From: Paenibacillus sp. FSL R10-2782
GTDB lineage: Bacteria; Bacillota; Bacilli; Paenibacillales; Paenibacillaceae
NCBI RefSeq assembly: GCF_038592985.1
Contig: NZ_CP151951.1
Location: 1,417,001 to 1,481,000, forward strand
Direction of reading: 5' to 3'
Length of the DNA: 64,000 nt
The first letter of the stretch is position 1, and each line of letters opens with the position of its first letter. Both the position numbers and the translations under genes were made by a program. The notes under the pieces were generated by a model. That model was not told where the DNA came from. It ran no database searches and saw nothing but the letters and a program-made list of their open reading frames with translations. Below are positions 8,265 to 17,096 of this stretch, in pieces.

Positions 8265-10481
8265 GTGTTTGGAAAAGGACGTAATGCACAGGATGGTGAG
8301 TCAGGTGCCGTCACGGTTTTTTTGATTCTGATTTTAGCGGTCATGTTTGGCTTTATTGCTGTTTTTATTGATTATGCGCGAATTGCTGCATTACATGTGC
8401 AAACTGAACGGTTGACCCATGCGGCGGTTCGTTCAGTGATGTCTGCCTATGATCCGGCATTACAACAGGATTACGGTCTGTTTGCCTATGGTGAGAGCAG
8501 CGGAGAGCAAATTATGGTCAAAGTACTGAACGACAGCGCCAAGCGCACGCCGCGTGCAGACACACTGCCACTTATGAACACGAAGCTGGATTCAAGCTCT
8601 TTGCACATGGAAAGAGAGCTTGGTAAATATGCCATATTTAATGAGCAGGTTCGTGAGGAAATGAAGTATAAAGCGCCTGTCGATTTTACAGTGGAAGTGC
8701 TTGAAAAGCTGAAGCCGCTCTCTCAGAATATGAAAGAGGCTTCCCATACGGTTGATTTGCTGAAACGATTGCAAAAGCTGTATGACAAACGCGAGTCCAA
8801 GCTGGATGACATGCTGGAGAAGCAGCGTGAGGCAGGAGCTAATATGGAAGAGGTTCGCAAACGGATCATTAAACAGAGGGGTGCGTATATCCCCAATCAG
8901 TATATTTGGGATTCGCTTGAGGTTGTAGCCGATATTGCCGCCCAATATAAGCATTACGTGCATGTGTATGAGGATAATAAAAAGAGTGTAGACGACGTTA
9001 AAATCATGCAGATCGAGAAATATGCGAGCAGGGCGAGATCGGCACTTGGTCGTCTGGGCCAAGCCATGACCAAGGCAGGAAAAGAACATGATGAGCTGCT
9101 TGTAGAGGCTAAGGAGCCGCTGAATGAAGCCAGGCAGATTAACGAAGAGATGCGTCAAGTCATTGCTCAATATAAACAGAGGGCTGCCAATGCAGGGTAT
9201 GATGAGGTTTCCGCAGCCCCTACTCCGAGTGGAGGGAGCTCCAGTGCTGATCCGTCTGTAGGAAGCGCAAGGCAGAAGGCCGACGACTTATTGGTTCCTG
9301 ATAAGGAATTTGATCAGATGGAAGCGGCTATAGAAAAGCAACGAATAGCTATTCATACGGTTAACAACAGATTATCGAGTATGATCCGTACGCTATCCTT
9401 TTATACAGATCCGAATCTCAATACAGATATGTTCAGACAAGAAGTGATCTCAACGCTCAAGGAAATGGATCAATATTTGAATGCATATGCCTGGTCAGGA
9501 CCTTCTAGTGTACTCGATGGTGAAGCCAGAGCAATGGACACGCGACGTGGACCTGATAAAGAACGCAAAAAAATGGAAAAAGAGGCGAAGAGCAAGCTCA
9601 AGCAAGCCTATCAGATCATTGAAATGCTTTCCAAAGGTACACAAAGTGCCGGACCATTTCAAAAGTTGGAGCAGTATTACAATGAAAGTATCTCTTTTAA
9701 CCAGTCTGCATCCAGCTCGTCTGTATCCGCTGATTTGTCCTATGATACCTATGATGCGGCAGGAGCTTCCATGGACAGTATGGATGGTCTATACGGGGCG
9801 GCATCCGGCTTGCTGACGCAACTAGGGGATGAATTTTTCCAGAATGAATATGCGCTTTCTTACTTTAATCACGTGGATTTTAGCCGATTTGGCAGTTTAG
9901 GCGGATCAGGTGGGAGGGTGGGGAATACAGCGCAAATTTTGGGGGATCAACTGGAGCTGAATAATCAGGAGGTCGAGTACATTTTGTACGGTTTCCATAA
10001 TCCTACCGGAAATCTGGCCTCCGCTTATGGCGAGATTTTTGCTATGAGGCTGGCCATTCGCACGATGGAGGGTTTGGTCAAAAATAGCTCCAAGGGCAAT
10101 CCGTTGGTTGTTTTGGCGGCAGCTCTTTTATATGGGGTAGAGAAGGCGATTGAAGATATGATTATGCTGGCTCAGAAGGGGTATGTGCCTCTGTCTGATT
10201 TTCTGAAATTTCGAATGACGTACAAGGATCATTTGAGATTGTTCCTCATGCTCCATAGCAATAATGAACGAAAAATGTCCCGTATGCTGGCATTGATCCG
10301 CCTGAATACAGATGTCAATCCTGCTGAACGGCAAACGTATGCAAGGGGCGAGGTTAAGAACGGGATGAGGCTGTTGTTTTTACCTGGGGTGATGAAGATG
10401 CTGGGCCTGGCCTCAGAGGAAGGCGAAAGCATTAAGGGAAGTGTGTACTATGTTACGAAAACAGCGCATTTTTCTTATTAA
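8265..10481 (+). CDS. Large TadG/TadE-like membrane-anchored pilus protein
   Basis: The 738-residue protein has a TadG-like N-terminus (ESGAVTVFLILILAV, one helix at about 15-37) and a long extracytoplasmic region. About 115-390 is strongly charged and predicted coiled coil (LLKRLQKLYDKRESKLDDML). A Ser/Ala-rich part and a C-terminal alpha-helical part follow. GGGAGG lies 6 bases before GTG 8265. In Gram-positive Tad loci a protein of this size is often the tip or envelope-spanning component, but that is inference. The last 31 bases overlap the next gene. Confidence 0.75.
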   Translation: MFGKGRNAQDGESGAVTVFLILILAVMFGFIAVFIDYARIAALHVQTERLTHAAVRSVMSAYDPALQQDYGLFAYGESSGEQIMVKVLNDSAKRTPRADTLPLMNTKLDSSSLHMERELGKYAIFNEQVREEMKYKAPVDFTVEVLEKLKPLSQNMKEASHTVDLLKRLQKLYDKRESKLDDMLEKQREAGANMEEVRKRIIKQRGAYIPNQYIWDSLEVVADIAAQYKHYVHVYEDNKKSVDDVKIMQIEKYASRARSALGRLGQAMTKAGKEHDELLVEAKEPLNEARQINEEMRQVIAQYKQRAANAGYDEVSAAPTPSGGSSSADPSVGSARQKADDLLVPDKEFDQMEAAIEKQRIAIHTVNNRLSSMIRTLSFYTDPNLNTDMFRQEVISTLKEMDQYLNAYAWSGPSSVLDGEARAMDTRRGPDKERKKMEKEAKSKLKQAYQIIEMLSKGTQSAGPFQKLEQYYNESISFNQSASSSSVSADLSYDTYDAAGASMDSMDGLYGAASGLLTQLGDEFFQNEYALSYFNHVDFSRFGSLGGSGGRVGNTAQILGDQLELNNQEVEYILYGFHNPTGNLASAYGEIFAMRLAIRTMEGLVKNSSKGNPLVVLAAALLYGVEKAIEDMIMLAQKGYVPLSDFLKFRMTYKDHLRLFLMLHSNNERKMSRMLALIRLNTDVNPAERQTYARGEVKNGMRLLFLPGVMKMLGLASEEGESIKGSVYYVTKTAHFSY

Positions 10482-11469
10482 TCGGTATTTACAGCGGATT
10501 GGTGGACGGAGTCGCCGTGAACAAGGAAGTATCGTTTTAGAGGCGTCGCTAGTGTTGCCGTTGTTTCTATTTTTTATTATTTTTCTAATTTATATGGTAC
10601 AGATGACGCTGGTATCTACGGCCTTGCAGACCACCGCTTCAGAAGCGGTTAAACAGGTTTCGGCTAAAATCTATCCGGTGTCTCTGGCGGTGGATGCGGC
10701 GTCTGCGAAAATAGATGCAGTCCGCCAGCCGCTGGATGAGCTGCCCAAGTTATCTGTGAGTGAATATGCAAGCCAATTCGCTGCCCAACTGCCACCTCCC
10801 ATCGGTGATTGGGTGGAAAGCGCTGTGCAGGGGGGAAAAAAGCCCATGGAGGAGCTACGTGGGCGCTTGACAGAAGCCGCGCTTGATCCTGTTCTAAAGC
10901 CGCTGTTAAAGCCTTTTATAGAGGAAAGCATTTTGGAGTATGACCGTATACATGTAACGAGCGTACATGTGCCGTCTCTTACGGGAACTAAGGACCCTTA
11001 TTTTAGGGTGGAACTGTCTTATGAGCTGCCGATGAAGGTTCCTTTTCTGTATCGTAGCATTGTACTCCAGACAGCGGCAGAGGAACGTCTCTGGATCGGT
11101 GATACGGGAGAGGGAGCAGGTACAGGAGATGCTACAGCAGCTAACAATGCCCAGAGCTCCATACAGTTGCTTGCCAAGCCTGAGCCTGCCGTGAAGGGTG
11201 TATATAACTTGATCAAGGCCAAAGTGGAACCCGGAACGTCAGCTAATCTTTCTGTACTTTATAAGTCGGGCCAAAGCACGGCTCAACACTTGGGCTGGAC
11301 CTCTGCCGATGCGGACGGGATTATTGAATGGAACTGGTTTGTAGGTACAAACACGACACCCGGTCAATGGAGCTTTGTGATCGAAACGGACGATGGACAA
11401 CGTATCGAGGTTCCATTTTCGGTAGAGAAGACGACCGACGGGGAGAGGAACACGGATGGTTCTCCATAG
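10450..11469 (+). CDS. Second TadE-like pseudopilin with extracellular C-domain
   Basis: The 339-residue protein has a basic N-terminus, then REQGSIVLEASLVLPLF: Gly and Glu at +5, the prepilin pattern. One helix of about 22 residues and an extracellular domain of about 270 residues follow. The last ~80 residues look like a small beta-sandwich (LGWTSADADGIIEWNWFV). ATG 10450 is preferred because AAGGGA lies about 10 bases upstream. The start is inside the 3' end of the preceding gene. Confidence 0.7.
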   Translation: MLRKQRIFLINRYLQRIGGRSRREQGSIVLEASLVLPLFLFFIIFLIYMVQMTLVSTALQTTASEAVKQVSAKIYPVSLAVDAASAKIDAVRQPLDELPKLSVSEYASQFAAQLPPPIGDWVESAVQGGKKPMEELRGRLTEAALDPVLKPLLKPFIEESILEYDRIHVTSVHVPSLTGTKDPYFRVELSYELPMKVPFLYRSIVLQTAAEERLWIGDTGEGAGTGDATAANNAQSSIQLLAKPEPAVKGVYNLIKAKVEPGTSANLSVLYKSGQSTAQHLGWTSADADGIIEWNWFVGTNTTPGQWSFVIETDDGQRIEVPFSVEKTTDGERNTDGSP

Positions 11470-11560
11470 CACTTTTATATGGAACGATGCGAATAGATAG
11501 AGAAAATAACGATGGAAAAGGTTTGAAACGCTTCGTGCTTATCATTAAGGGGGAATTGCA

Positions 11561-12073
11561 TTGACGTGGATGTATATCGTATGTGGTGTTTTGCTGGCGA
11601 TTGCGCTGGTCACGGATTTACGTAGTATGAAAATTCCTAACAAGCTTACGCTGCCCGGCATGGCGATGGGCTTGCTGTTTAATACGATGTTTGGGGGCTG
11701 GCATGGATTTTTATTTGCAGCGGCTGGGTTGGGGACGGGATTTGGCTTCATGTTGATTCTGTACTGGATGGGAGCTGTAGGTGCTGGCGATGTGAAGCTG
11801 TTTGGCTTGATCGGAGCATGGACGGGTGCGGCTTTTGCATGGCAGTCGGCTCTCTATTCGATTTTTTTCGCGGGTATTATTGGTTTGGTGATCCTGCTGT
11901 GGAGACGGGAAACCATGATGAGATTGCGGCGTGTGGCTTTTAATCTGGGAGGATTCTTTCTGTTTCGCAGCGGCAAGGCGCTGACGAACGGGAGAGAGGC
12001 ACACCTCAGGTTTCCTTTTATGACCGCCGTCATTCCGGGAGCGATCAGTGCTTATCTTTATTTTTTGCCATAA
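11561..12073 (+). CDS. A24-family prepilin peptidase (CpaA/TadV-like)
   Basis: The 170-residue, roughly six-helix membrane protease matures the Flp pilin and pseudopilins. Both catalytic Asp motifs are present: TDLRSMKIPN near residue 20 and GAGDVKL near residue 72. It lacks the N-terminal methylase part of PilD-type enzymes, as usual for Tad systems. AAGGGGG lies about 7 bases before TTG 11561; ATG 11570 is a weaker alternative. Confidence 0.88.
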   Translation: MTWMYIVCGVLLAIALVTDLRSMKIPNKLTLPGMAMGLLFNTMFGGWHGFLFAAAGLGTGFGFMLILYWMGAVGAGDVKLFGLIGAWTGAAFAWQSALYSIFFAGIIGLVILLWRRETMMRLRRVAFNLGGFFLFRSGKALTNGREAHLRFPFMTAVIPGAISAYLYFLP

Positions 12074-12138
12074 CTTACGCAGTTAGGTAAATATGATGGT
12101 ACTCACGGGAATCGGGAAAATGCTAAGGAGGTCATGAA

Positions 12139-14064
12139 TTGTTTGGTTTAAGCAGGGATTTTGCCCGCAACGGCGGGACATTTATGATTTTGAACAAGGA
12201 AGGCGGGCTTAAGACCGATGATTTAAACTCCGTGCAAACTGGAATGATGACTGGCAATCGGATTCCCGGTCTTCTGGAGCTAAGAATCAAGGATGTCGAT
12301 TTTCAGGTGGAGCTGCACTACGATATTTCGGGTCAACGTATGCTGTCTCAGATATGGAAGGGAGGGGGAGTGTCGACTTCCGATTTCTACCGGATTCTTT
12401 TTGAAGTGGCGGATGCCCTCCATCGTAGTCCACAGTATATGCTGGATATGCGCCAATTTATTTTGCATGAGGATTATATCTTTATGAGCGGTTCAGGCTC
12501 AAGGGAAAACGTCGGTTTAACCTATGTTCCTTTGCAGGGGGTACTGTATGAAGGACAGGCTGGGAGCCAATTTAAGCAATTGGTTATTCGCTTGATGACA
12601 CGTGTGGTTCATTTTCAAGGGGACCATATGCAGCGCATATTTGAACTGTGCGACAGGAATGAATTGGATCCGGGGGCGCTGAAGGAGCTGCTGCTGCAAG
12701 GGATGACAGTCGGTGCAGACAGCGTTAGCGTTCAAGGCGAAGCTGGGGAAGCACGCAGTAGAGATACTCATGCTCGAATGGGAGTTCAAGGAGAGCGTGA
12801 TGGATTGCATTCAACAGCATATCGGAAAGATTTTCCTTATGCTGATCAATCCTTACCCGCTCATTCGTCAACGCGTGATCATTCAACGAGCCGAGCGGGA
12901 TATGGGCAAGGAGAAGAATCTAAATTTTTCGCCTCAAGGGACCAGAGATCTCAGGAAAAAATGCATGAGGATCAGGAGATGCTTCAGGAAATTCAGGAGC
13001 TTAAACGGATCAATCGACTCAAGCAGTCCATAAAGCCACAGGAGAATGATGAGGTAGATACAGATATAGAAGAATCGAAGTCTGCGTTGCAGAAGTATAA
13101 AACGTACATTGCTTTAGGCTGTCTTCTCGCTTCGGCTATCGTGTGGCGATATATTTATCTGGACCATCCAGAGACGGTGCCGCTTGGTATTTCTGTAGTG
13201 CTTACCTTGGTACTCGCAGTCGTTGCTCATATGAGCTGGACGGGAAAATGGGGGCGCAAGGGCGCTTCGTCGCATACCTATGCCGACTCAGTCCCTGTGC
13301 TGGATTCGGAATGGCTTGGCGAAGCTTCTCCTGCACAGCGGAAAAATGACCGTTATCAGGTCGATAAGCTAACCGGATTCGTAGCAGGGCGTCAGAATAA
13401 GGATAAGCGCTTTTCCGATTCAGGTGATCAAGGACAAGAAAGCTGGCGCTGGTCTTTTCCTGACCAGAAATCTGAAAATATGGGTAGCTGGGATACGGGC
13501 CAAGGAGATAAAGCTTCTGCACGTCACGACTTGCACGAGCCACAGGGGATAGGTGTGGCTCGAAGAAATGATTTGGAAGCCAGTGATACCAGCGAGGCAT
13601 ATTATAAGTCCTTGTCTGGTGTGACGGAGCTGCTAAATGCTACATCAAGGCAGGAAACGGTGCTGCTTCGTGCAGATCAGGGGATGCATATTCCACACGT
13701 TCAGCAATCACCGATTGCTTGTCTGGAGCGCAAGCCGCCGGGAAGTGGAGCGGCCGAGCGCATTCGATTGCAGCCGGATCAATTTGTTGCAGGCAGCTTC
13801 TTCATCGGAAGAGACCCGCAATTGGTCCAGTTTGTAGAACAAACGGAGGGAGCGTCCCGTTCTCATATTGAGCTTTGTGTAGACGCAGAAGGACAAGGCC
13901 ACATCGTCAAGGATTTGTCCTCGACGAACGGAACCGTTCTGAACGGAGAGCCGATGGTGCCTTACAAGGAGTATGCAATGAAGGACGGAGATACTTTTAA
14001 AATAGCCGGAGTATCCTATACTTATCGACTGGAATCTTTTAAATCTTCCTCCAACGCTTATTGA
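12139..14064 (+). CDS. FHA-domain membrane protein at the end of the Tad locus
   Basis: The 641-residue protein has an N-terminal globular domain of about 190 residues (DUF6382-like), a charged linker, two membrane helices (about 323-341 and 347-367), a low-complexity Ser/Asp/Gln linker and a C-terminal FHA domain (about 550-635: FIGRDP, SRSHIEL, DLSSTNGT). FHA domains bind phosphothreonine peptides, so it may link the pilus machine to Ser/Thr kinase signalling. GGAGG lies 7 bases before TTG 12139; the nearby ATG at 12134 is out of frame and stops after five codons. Its 3' end is duplicated at 15717-15942. Confidence 0.82.
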   Translation: MFGLSRDFARNGGTFMILNKEGGLKTDDLNSVQTGMMTGNRIPGLLELRIKDVDFQVELHYDISGQRMLSQIWKGGGVSTSDFYRILFEVADALHRSPQYMLDMRQFILHEDYIFMSGSGSRENVGLTYVPLQGVLYEGQAGSQFKQLVIRLMTRVVHFQGDHMQRIFELCDRNELDPGALKELLLQGMTVGADSVSVQGEAGEARSRDTHARMGVQGERDGLHSTAYRKDFPYADQSLPAHSSTRDHSTSRAGYGQGEESKFFASRDQRSQEKMHEDQEMLQEIQELKRINRLKQSIKPQENDEVDTDIEESKSALQKYKTYIALGCLLASAIVWRYIYLDHPETVPLGISVVLTLVLAVVAHMSWTGKWGRKGASSHTYADSVPVLDSEWLGEASPAQRKNDRYQVDKLTGFVAGRQNKDKRFSDSGDQGQESWRWSFPDQKSENMGSWDTGQGDKASARHDLHEPQGIGVARRNDLEASDTSEAYYKSLSGVTELLNATSRQETVLLRADQGMHIPHVQQSPIACLERKPPGSGAAERIRLQPDQFVAGSFFIGRDPQLVQFVEQTEGASRSHIELCVDAEGQGHIVKDLSSTNGTVLNGEPMVPYKEYAMKDGDTFKIAGVSYTYRLESFKSSSNAY

Positions 14065-14125
14065 GTGAAGGGTAGTTTGATATGTATAAAAAAGAAGCCC
14101 GATTAATGTTATGGGCTTCTTTTGA
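13897..14125 (+). repeat. Direct repeat copy 1: 3' end of FHA gene plus terminator
   Basis: About 228 bases covering the last ~55 codons of the FHA gene, its stop, spacer and terminator. The same order of sequence recurs at 15717-15942 with scattered substitutions (roughly 85-90% identity by eye). Confidence 0.85.
14092..14124 (+). terminator. Terminator of the FHA/Tad transcript
   Basis: AAGAAGCCC / GGGCTTCTT stem with a 12-base loop, then TTTT. It is duplicated in diverged form at 15909. Confidence 0.85.
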
Positions 14126-14144
14126 ATTTTGATAGATTGGAGGT

Positions 14145-14384
14145 TTATTCAGTTTCTTCCATTTGAACAACGTCAAATAATTCCCCTAAAGTAATTCCTA
14201 AATATCCACAAATATTGGCTAGCAACGAAGTTGAAAGGCGTGAATTATCCATTCCCTGATTATTCACTAATTTATATATCGTTCCGATTCTCTCTGCTGT
14301 ATCTTTTGATAGCTTATAAGGTGTAATGTTTTTTTCTTTAAGAATTCTCTCCAAGTTACAGGTTAATTCGAATTTAATATTCAT
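14145..14384 (-). CDS. Small XRE-family (Cro/CI) helix-turn-helix regulator
   Basis: The 79-residue protein is almost entirely an HTH_XRE fold (NLERILKEKNITPYKLSKDT ... LANICGYLGITLGELF). It is on the strand opposite to its neighbours, in an AT-rich patch inserted between the two copies of the FHA 3' end. Small regulators of this type occur in phage and mobile islands. No partner toxin or target is visible. The region upstream (14385-14520) is very AT-rich and probably holds its promoter. Confidence 0.75.
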   Translation of the reverse strand: MNIKFELTCNLERILKEKNITPYKLSKDTAERIGTIYKLVNNQGMDNSRLSTSLLANICGYLGITLGELFDVVQMEETE

Positions 14385-14528
14385 GACAATGGATAGCCTC
14401 CAAGAACATATTAAATGATTACTGACAACAGATGCATATAGTCTTATATTATTTATATAATCAACAAATGTTCATGTTCATTAAATGATTATATCATTTT
14501 AGTAAAGGGATGTACAACATACCCTTAG

Positions 14529-14783
14529 CTTTTCTATGGACATTTTACCAAAAAGTGGAGTTATTATAGGCAGAATCTTGAGGCTGTACGTGAATCTGAT
14601 GTTTTGGTTATCACGCATTCACGCTATAAAAAGTTGTGTGAAGACGATGAACTAAGGCGATGGTTCACAGAGGGCAGAATGTTAAAATTTAATCCATTTC
14701 TACCAAAAAAATCATTGGAAACAATTGACTTTTTCCAAGCGTATACCGATAATATTAATAAGGGGTTATTGCTGTTCTACTAG
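14529..14783 (+). pseudogene. Unrecognised gene remnant (C-terminal fragment)
   Basis: The stretch is open for about 84 codons with protein-like composition (NLEAVRESDVLVITHSRYKK ... FNPFLPKKSLETIDFF) and ends in TAG, but has no in-frame start. A different frame begins MDILPKSGVIIGR at 14536, so a frameshift near 14573 could join the two. It resembles the tail of a larger protein of unknown family. The AT-rich composition matches the XRE gene next to it. There is no other gene between 14385 and 14867. Confidence 0.4.
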
Positions 14784-14867
14784 AAAACGTCATCCTTTTG
14801 AAAATAGGTCTTTATGCTAGAATAGCAATTCATACCACCTTAATAATATTTTTGGAGGTAAAAAAGT

Positions 14868-15455
14868 ATGAGCATGAAAAAACGTTTAGGTGCAATGTTA
14901 CTGGCGGTATCCATGAGTGCCGCAATGTCCGTGACTGCATTTGCAGCGGAGCCGAATGTTAAGGTATCCACCAATGTGGCTGGTGAAACTGTCTATACAC
15001 AGACAGTGGATGTACAGTTAAGTGCCGCTCCCAATGCTTCCAGCAGCAGTAAAACAGTGAGCGCAGGCAAAAGCCTAGGGTTGGCATTAGCCCCTGGCAA
15101 AAGCGGTTTTTCCGATCAGGTTAGCTTCCGGTTTACGTCATTGCCTCTTAATGCCAAGGTAAAGTCGATTGAGATTGACCCAGGAAGAGGAATTATCAAC
15201 AACAACAATAAAAATCTGCTAGGGGCAGTTGTTTTTTCTAAGTTGGATGTAATCTCTCCTAGCGGCAAATCTGCTACTATCGCATGGAAGCCCAGTGGAA
15301 TGACTGAGAGAGCAAGTTTTCTAGATCAGGAAGCACGTGGTACATGGACAGCACAGGTCTTTGGAACAAACATTGCAAGTTCTACCGGAGATAGATGGTT
15401 CGGCAGCCTTTCTTATAAATCTGTTGAAATGACTATTTCCTACGTTTTGGAATAA
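14868..15455 (+). CDS. Secreted protein with possible P-domain-like fold
   Basis: The 195-residue protein has a clear Sec signal peptide (MKKRL, hydrophobic core, cleavage after AFA near residue 27). The mature part is Ser/Thr-rich, then KLDVISPSGKSATIAWKP and ARGTWTAQVFG. These resemble the proprotein-convertase P/Homo-B sandwich (isoleucine-Ser-Pro-Ser-Gly strand, Gly-Thr-Trp strand), but no protease domain is present. GGAGG is 10 bases upstream and a terminator follows. It is a single gene in the duplicated patch. Function unknown; the domain call is tentative. Confidence 0.6.
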   Translation: MSMKKRLGAMLLAVSMSAAMSVTAFAAEPNVKVSTNVAGETVYTQTVDVQLSAAPNASSSSKTVSAGKSLGLALAPGKSGFSDQVSFRFTSLPLNAKVKSIEIDPGRGIINNNNKNLLGAVVFSKLDVISPSGKSATIAWKPSGMTERASFLDQEARGTWTAQVFGTNIASSTGDRWFGSLSYKSVEMTISYVLE

Positions 15456-15469
15456 TCCGTTAGGCTAGG

Positions 15470-15507
15470 GCGGGGTAATCTCTTTGGATTGCCCCGCTTC
15501 ATTTTTT
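15470..15507 (+). terminator. Terminator of the secreted-protein gene
   Basis: GCGGGGTAATC / GGATTGCCCCGC stem followed by TTCATTTTTTC. Confidence 0.75.
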
Positions 15508-15600
15508 CTGTCATTCATCTTTACTTTTCCTAAAAAACTGACAATGAATTGTGGTGTACGAAAACATATATTTCCTCATTACAGAATTAGGAGGAAAGCA

Positions 15601-15762
15601 GTGAACATTTCACGTATGCCGACATTTACAAGCAGTTACGGCCGGTTGCAAAACACTGATATGGGAAAAGACGAAATCAAAAAGACGGATAAAAGTTCCA
15701 ACGCAGAGAGCAGCACAGCCACATCATCAAGGATTTGTCCTCGACGAACGGAACTGTTCTGA
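15601..15762 (+). pseudogene. 5' gene fragment truncated by the FHA-repeat copy
   Basis: AGGAGG lies 6 bases before GTG 15601, and the frame begins MNISRMPTFTSSYGRLQ. It continues about 38 residues with plausible coding content, then enters the duplicated FHA sequence out of frame and stops at 15762. It looks like a genuine gene start whose body has been replaced. The family was not recognised. Confidence 0.45.
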
Positions 15763-15942
15763 ATGGAGAGGCGATGGTGCCATACAAGAAGTTCATCCCG
15801 AATGCTGGAGACACTTTTAAGATTGCCGGAGTGTCCTACGCTTATAGACTGGACTCTTTTAAATCTTCCGCCAACGCCTCTGAGTGAAATAGTTTGATAT
15901 GTATAAAGAAGAAGCCTATTAATGTTATGGGCTTCTTTTTTT
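15717..15942 (+). repeat. Direct repeat copy 2: orphan FHA C-terminal fragment plus terminator
   Basis: It encodes SHIIKDLSSTNGTVLNGEAM and on to NASE-stop, matching the last ~55 residues of the FHA protein, then a copy of its 3' spacer and terminator. It has no start and is not in frame with the upstream fragment, so it is a pseudogene piece. Substitutions against copy 1 show the duplication is not recent. Confidence 0.85.
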
Positions 15943-15943
15943 A
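15909..15943 (+). terminator. Duplicated FHA-type terminator
   Basis: AAGAAGCC / GGCTTCTT stem with a longer T-run than copy 1. Confidence 0.75.
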
Positions 15944-16004
15944 TATAGGTGTACGCAATCACGAAAGCCGTTCTCTAGACTCCCCGCTGGTATATATACA
16001 AACT

Positions 16005-16288
16005 AAGAAACAGACAATGGCCTTTGACCACCTGGAGAGATTTGATCATTAGCCCCCTAACCGAAAACCATAAGGAGGTCGTCCGCCCAAAGATCGTCGT
16101 TAGATGCTGAATGCCGTACTTTGGATTGCTCGTACTGGCGCTTACAAAAGGCGGGGATATGGGACATCATTTTGGATCATGTTTCGATAGAACCCGATTG
16201 GAGCCAGGTCATGATCGACACGACCGTAGTCCGTGTCCACCAGCATGGATCGGGCGCAAAGGGGCAAGCTAAGCAAGCAATCAAGTAG
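16005..16288 (+). pseudogene. IS5-family transposase remnant
   Basis: Pieces of an IS5-type DDE transposase are readable in shifting frames: RQW, GGRPPKDRR, NAVLWIARTGA, then a deletion, KAGIWDIILDHVS, DWSQVMIDTTVVRVHQH and GSGAKGQAKQAI. At least two in-frame stops, frameshifts and the missing middle show it is dead. Terminal inverted repeats were not found. It sits beside the FHA duplication, which points to a rearrangement spot. Confidence 0.7.
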
Positions 16289-16353
16289 ATTTGAAAATGA
16301 ACTGCTTATTTTGAAAACACAATTTTATGATGATGAAGAGGGGGTGTTTCTTG

Positions 16354-16871
16354 ATGACGAATAGTAGAATGAATCCTATGGTTGATGAATATTTAAGTAA
16401 AGCTAAAAAGTGGCAGGAAGAATTTGAGAAATTGAGAATGATCATTCTTGGCTGTCAGCTGACCGAAGAATTGAAGTGGGGTGTTCCTTGTTATATGATG
16501 CCCACGGTATTCTAATCCAACAAACGGAGAATGTACAGGCGGGGCGCCAGATTCGGTTCACCAATGTTCGGGAAATAGTTGCAATGGAAACCATCTTGAA
16601 GGCCTATATTTATGAAGCCATTGAGGTTGAAAAAGCTGGTTTGAAAGTCGATTTAAAAAACAATACAGAATTCATAATTCCTGAAGAACTTCAAAATAAA
16701 TTCGATGAAATCCCTGCCTTGAAAACTGCTTTTGAAGCATTGACGCCCGGACGGCAAAGGGCATACATTCTTTATTTTTCTGAACCCAAACAATCCAAAA
16801 CTCGGGAGTCAAGGGTTGAAAAATATATGCAGCAAATTCTCATTGGAAAGGGATTAAATGATAGAAAATAG
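16354..16871 (+). pseudogene. YdeI/OmdA-like (DUF1801-type) gene with internal deletion
   Basis: The 5' part reads MTNSRMNPMVDEYLSKAKKW through LKWGVPCY, then frames out to a stop at 16515. A second frame resumes at DAHGILIQQ (about 16489) and runs to a normal C-terminus with LTPGRQRAYILYFS at 16871. Family members have about 35-40 more residues between the two pieces, so a deletion of roughly 110 bases that is not a multiple of three explains the break. The C-terminal part is the YdeI/OmpD-associated motif. Probably nonfunctional. Confidence 0.75.
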
Positions 16872-17040
16872 CTTGAAACTATCAAGATAAATATAAGCTA
16901 TTTAGAGTAATCTGAGCTTGCTCCTCAGCTATAAAAAGGGTGAGCTTGAACAATAAATAGATCGAAAGGGTCTAGTTCGTCTATATATTACACTTAGGGA
17001 GAGATTGGAATCGATTTTTGCACAATCCTGACCTAAATAA

Positions 17041-17093
17041 AAGAGGAACCCTAGGCTAATAAGGATATTATCAGTCCAGAGTTCTTCTTTTTT
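17041..17093. terminator. Putative bidirectional terminator
   Basis: AAGAGGAAC / GTTCTTCTT stem (one G-U) with TTTTTT on the + side. It lies just beyond the 3' end of the minus-strand SDR gene. Confidence 0.5.
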
Positions 17094-17096
17094 AAT

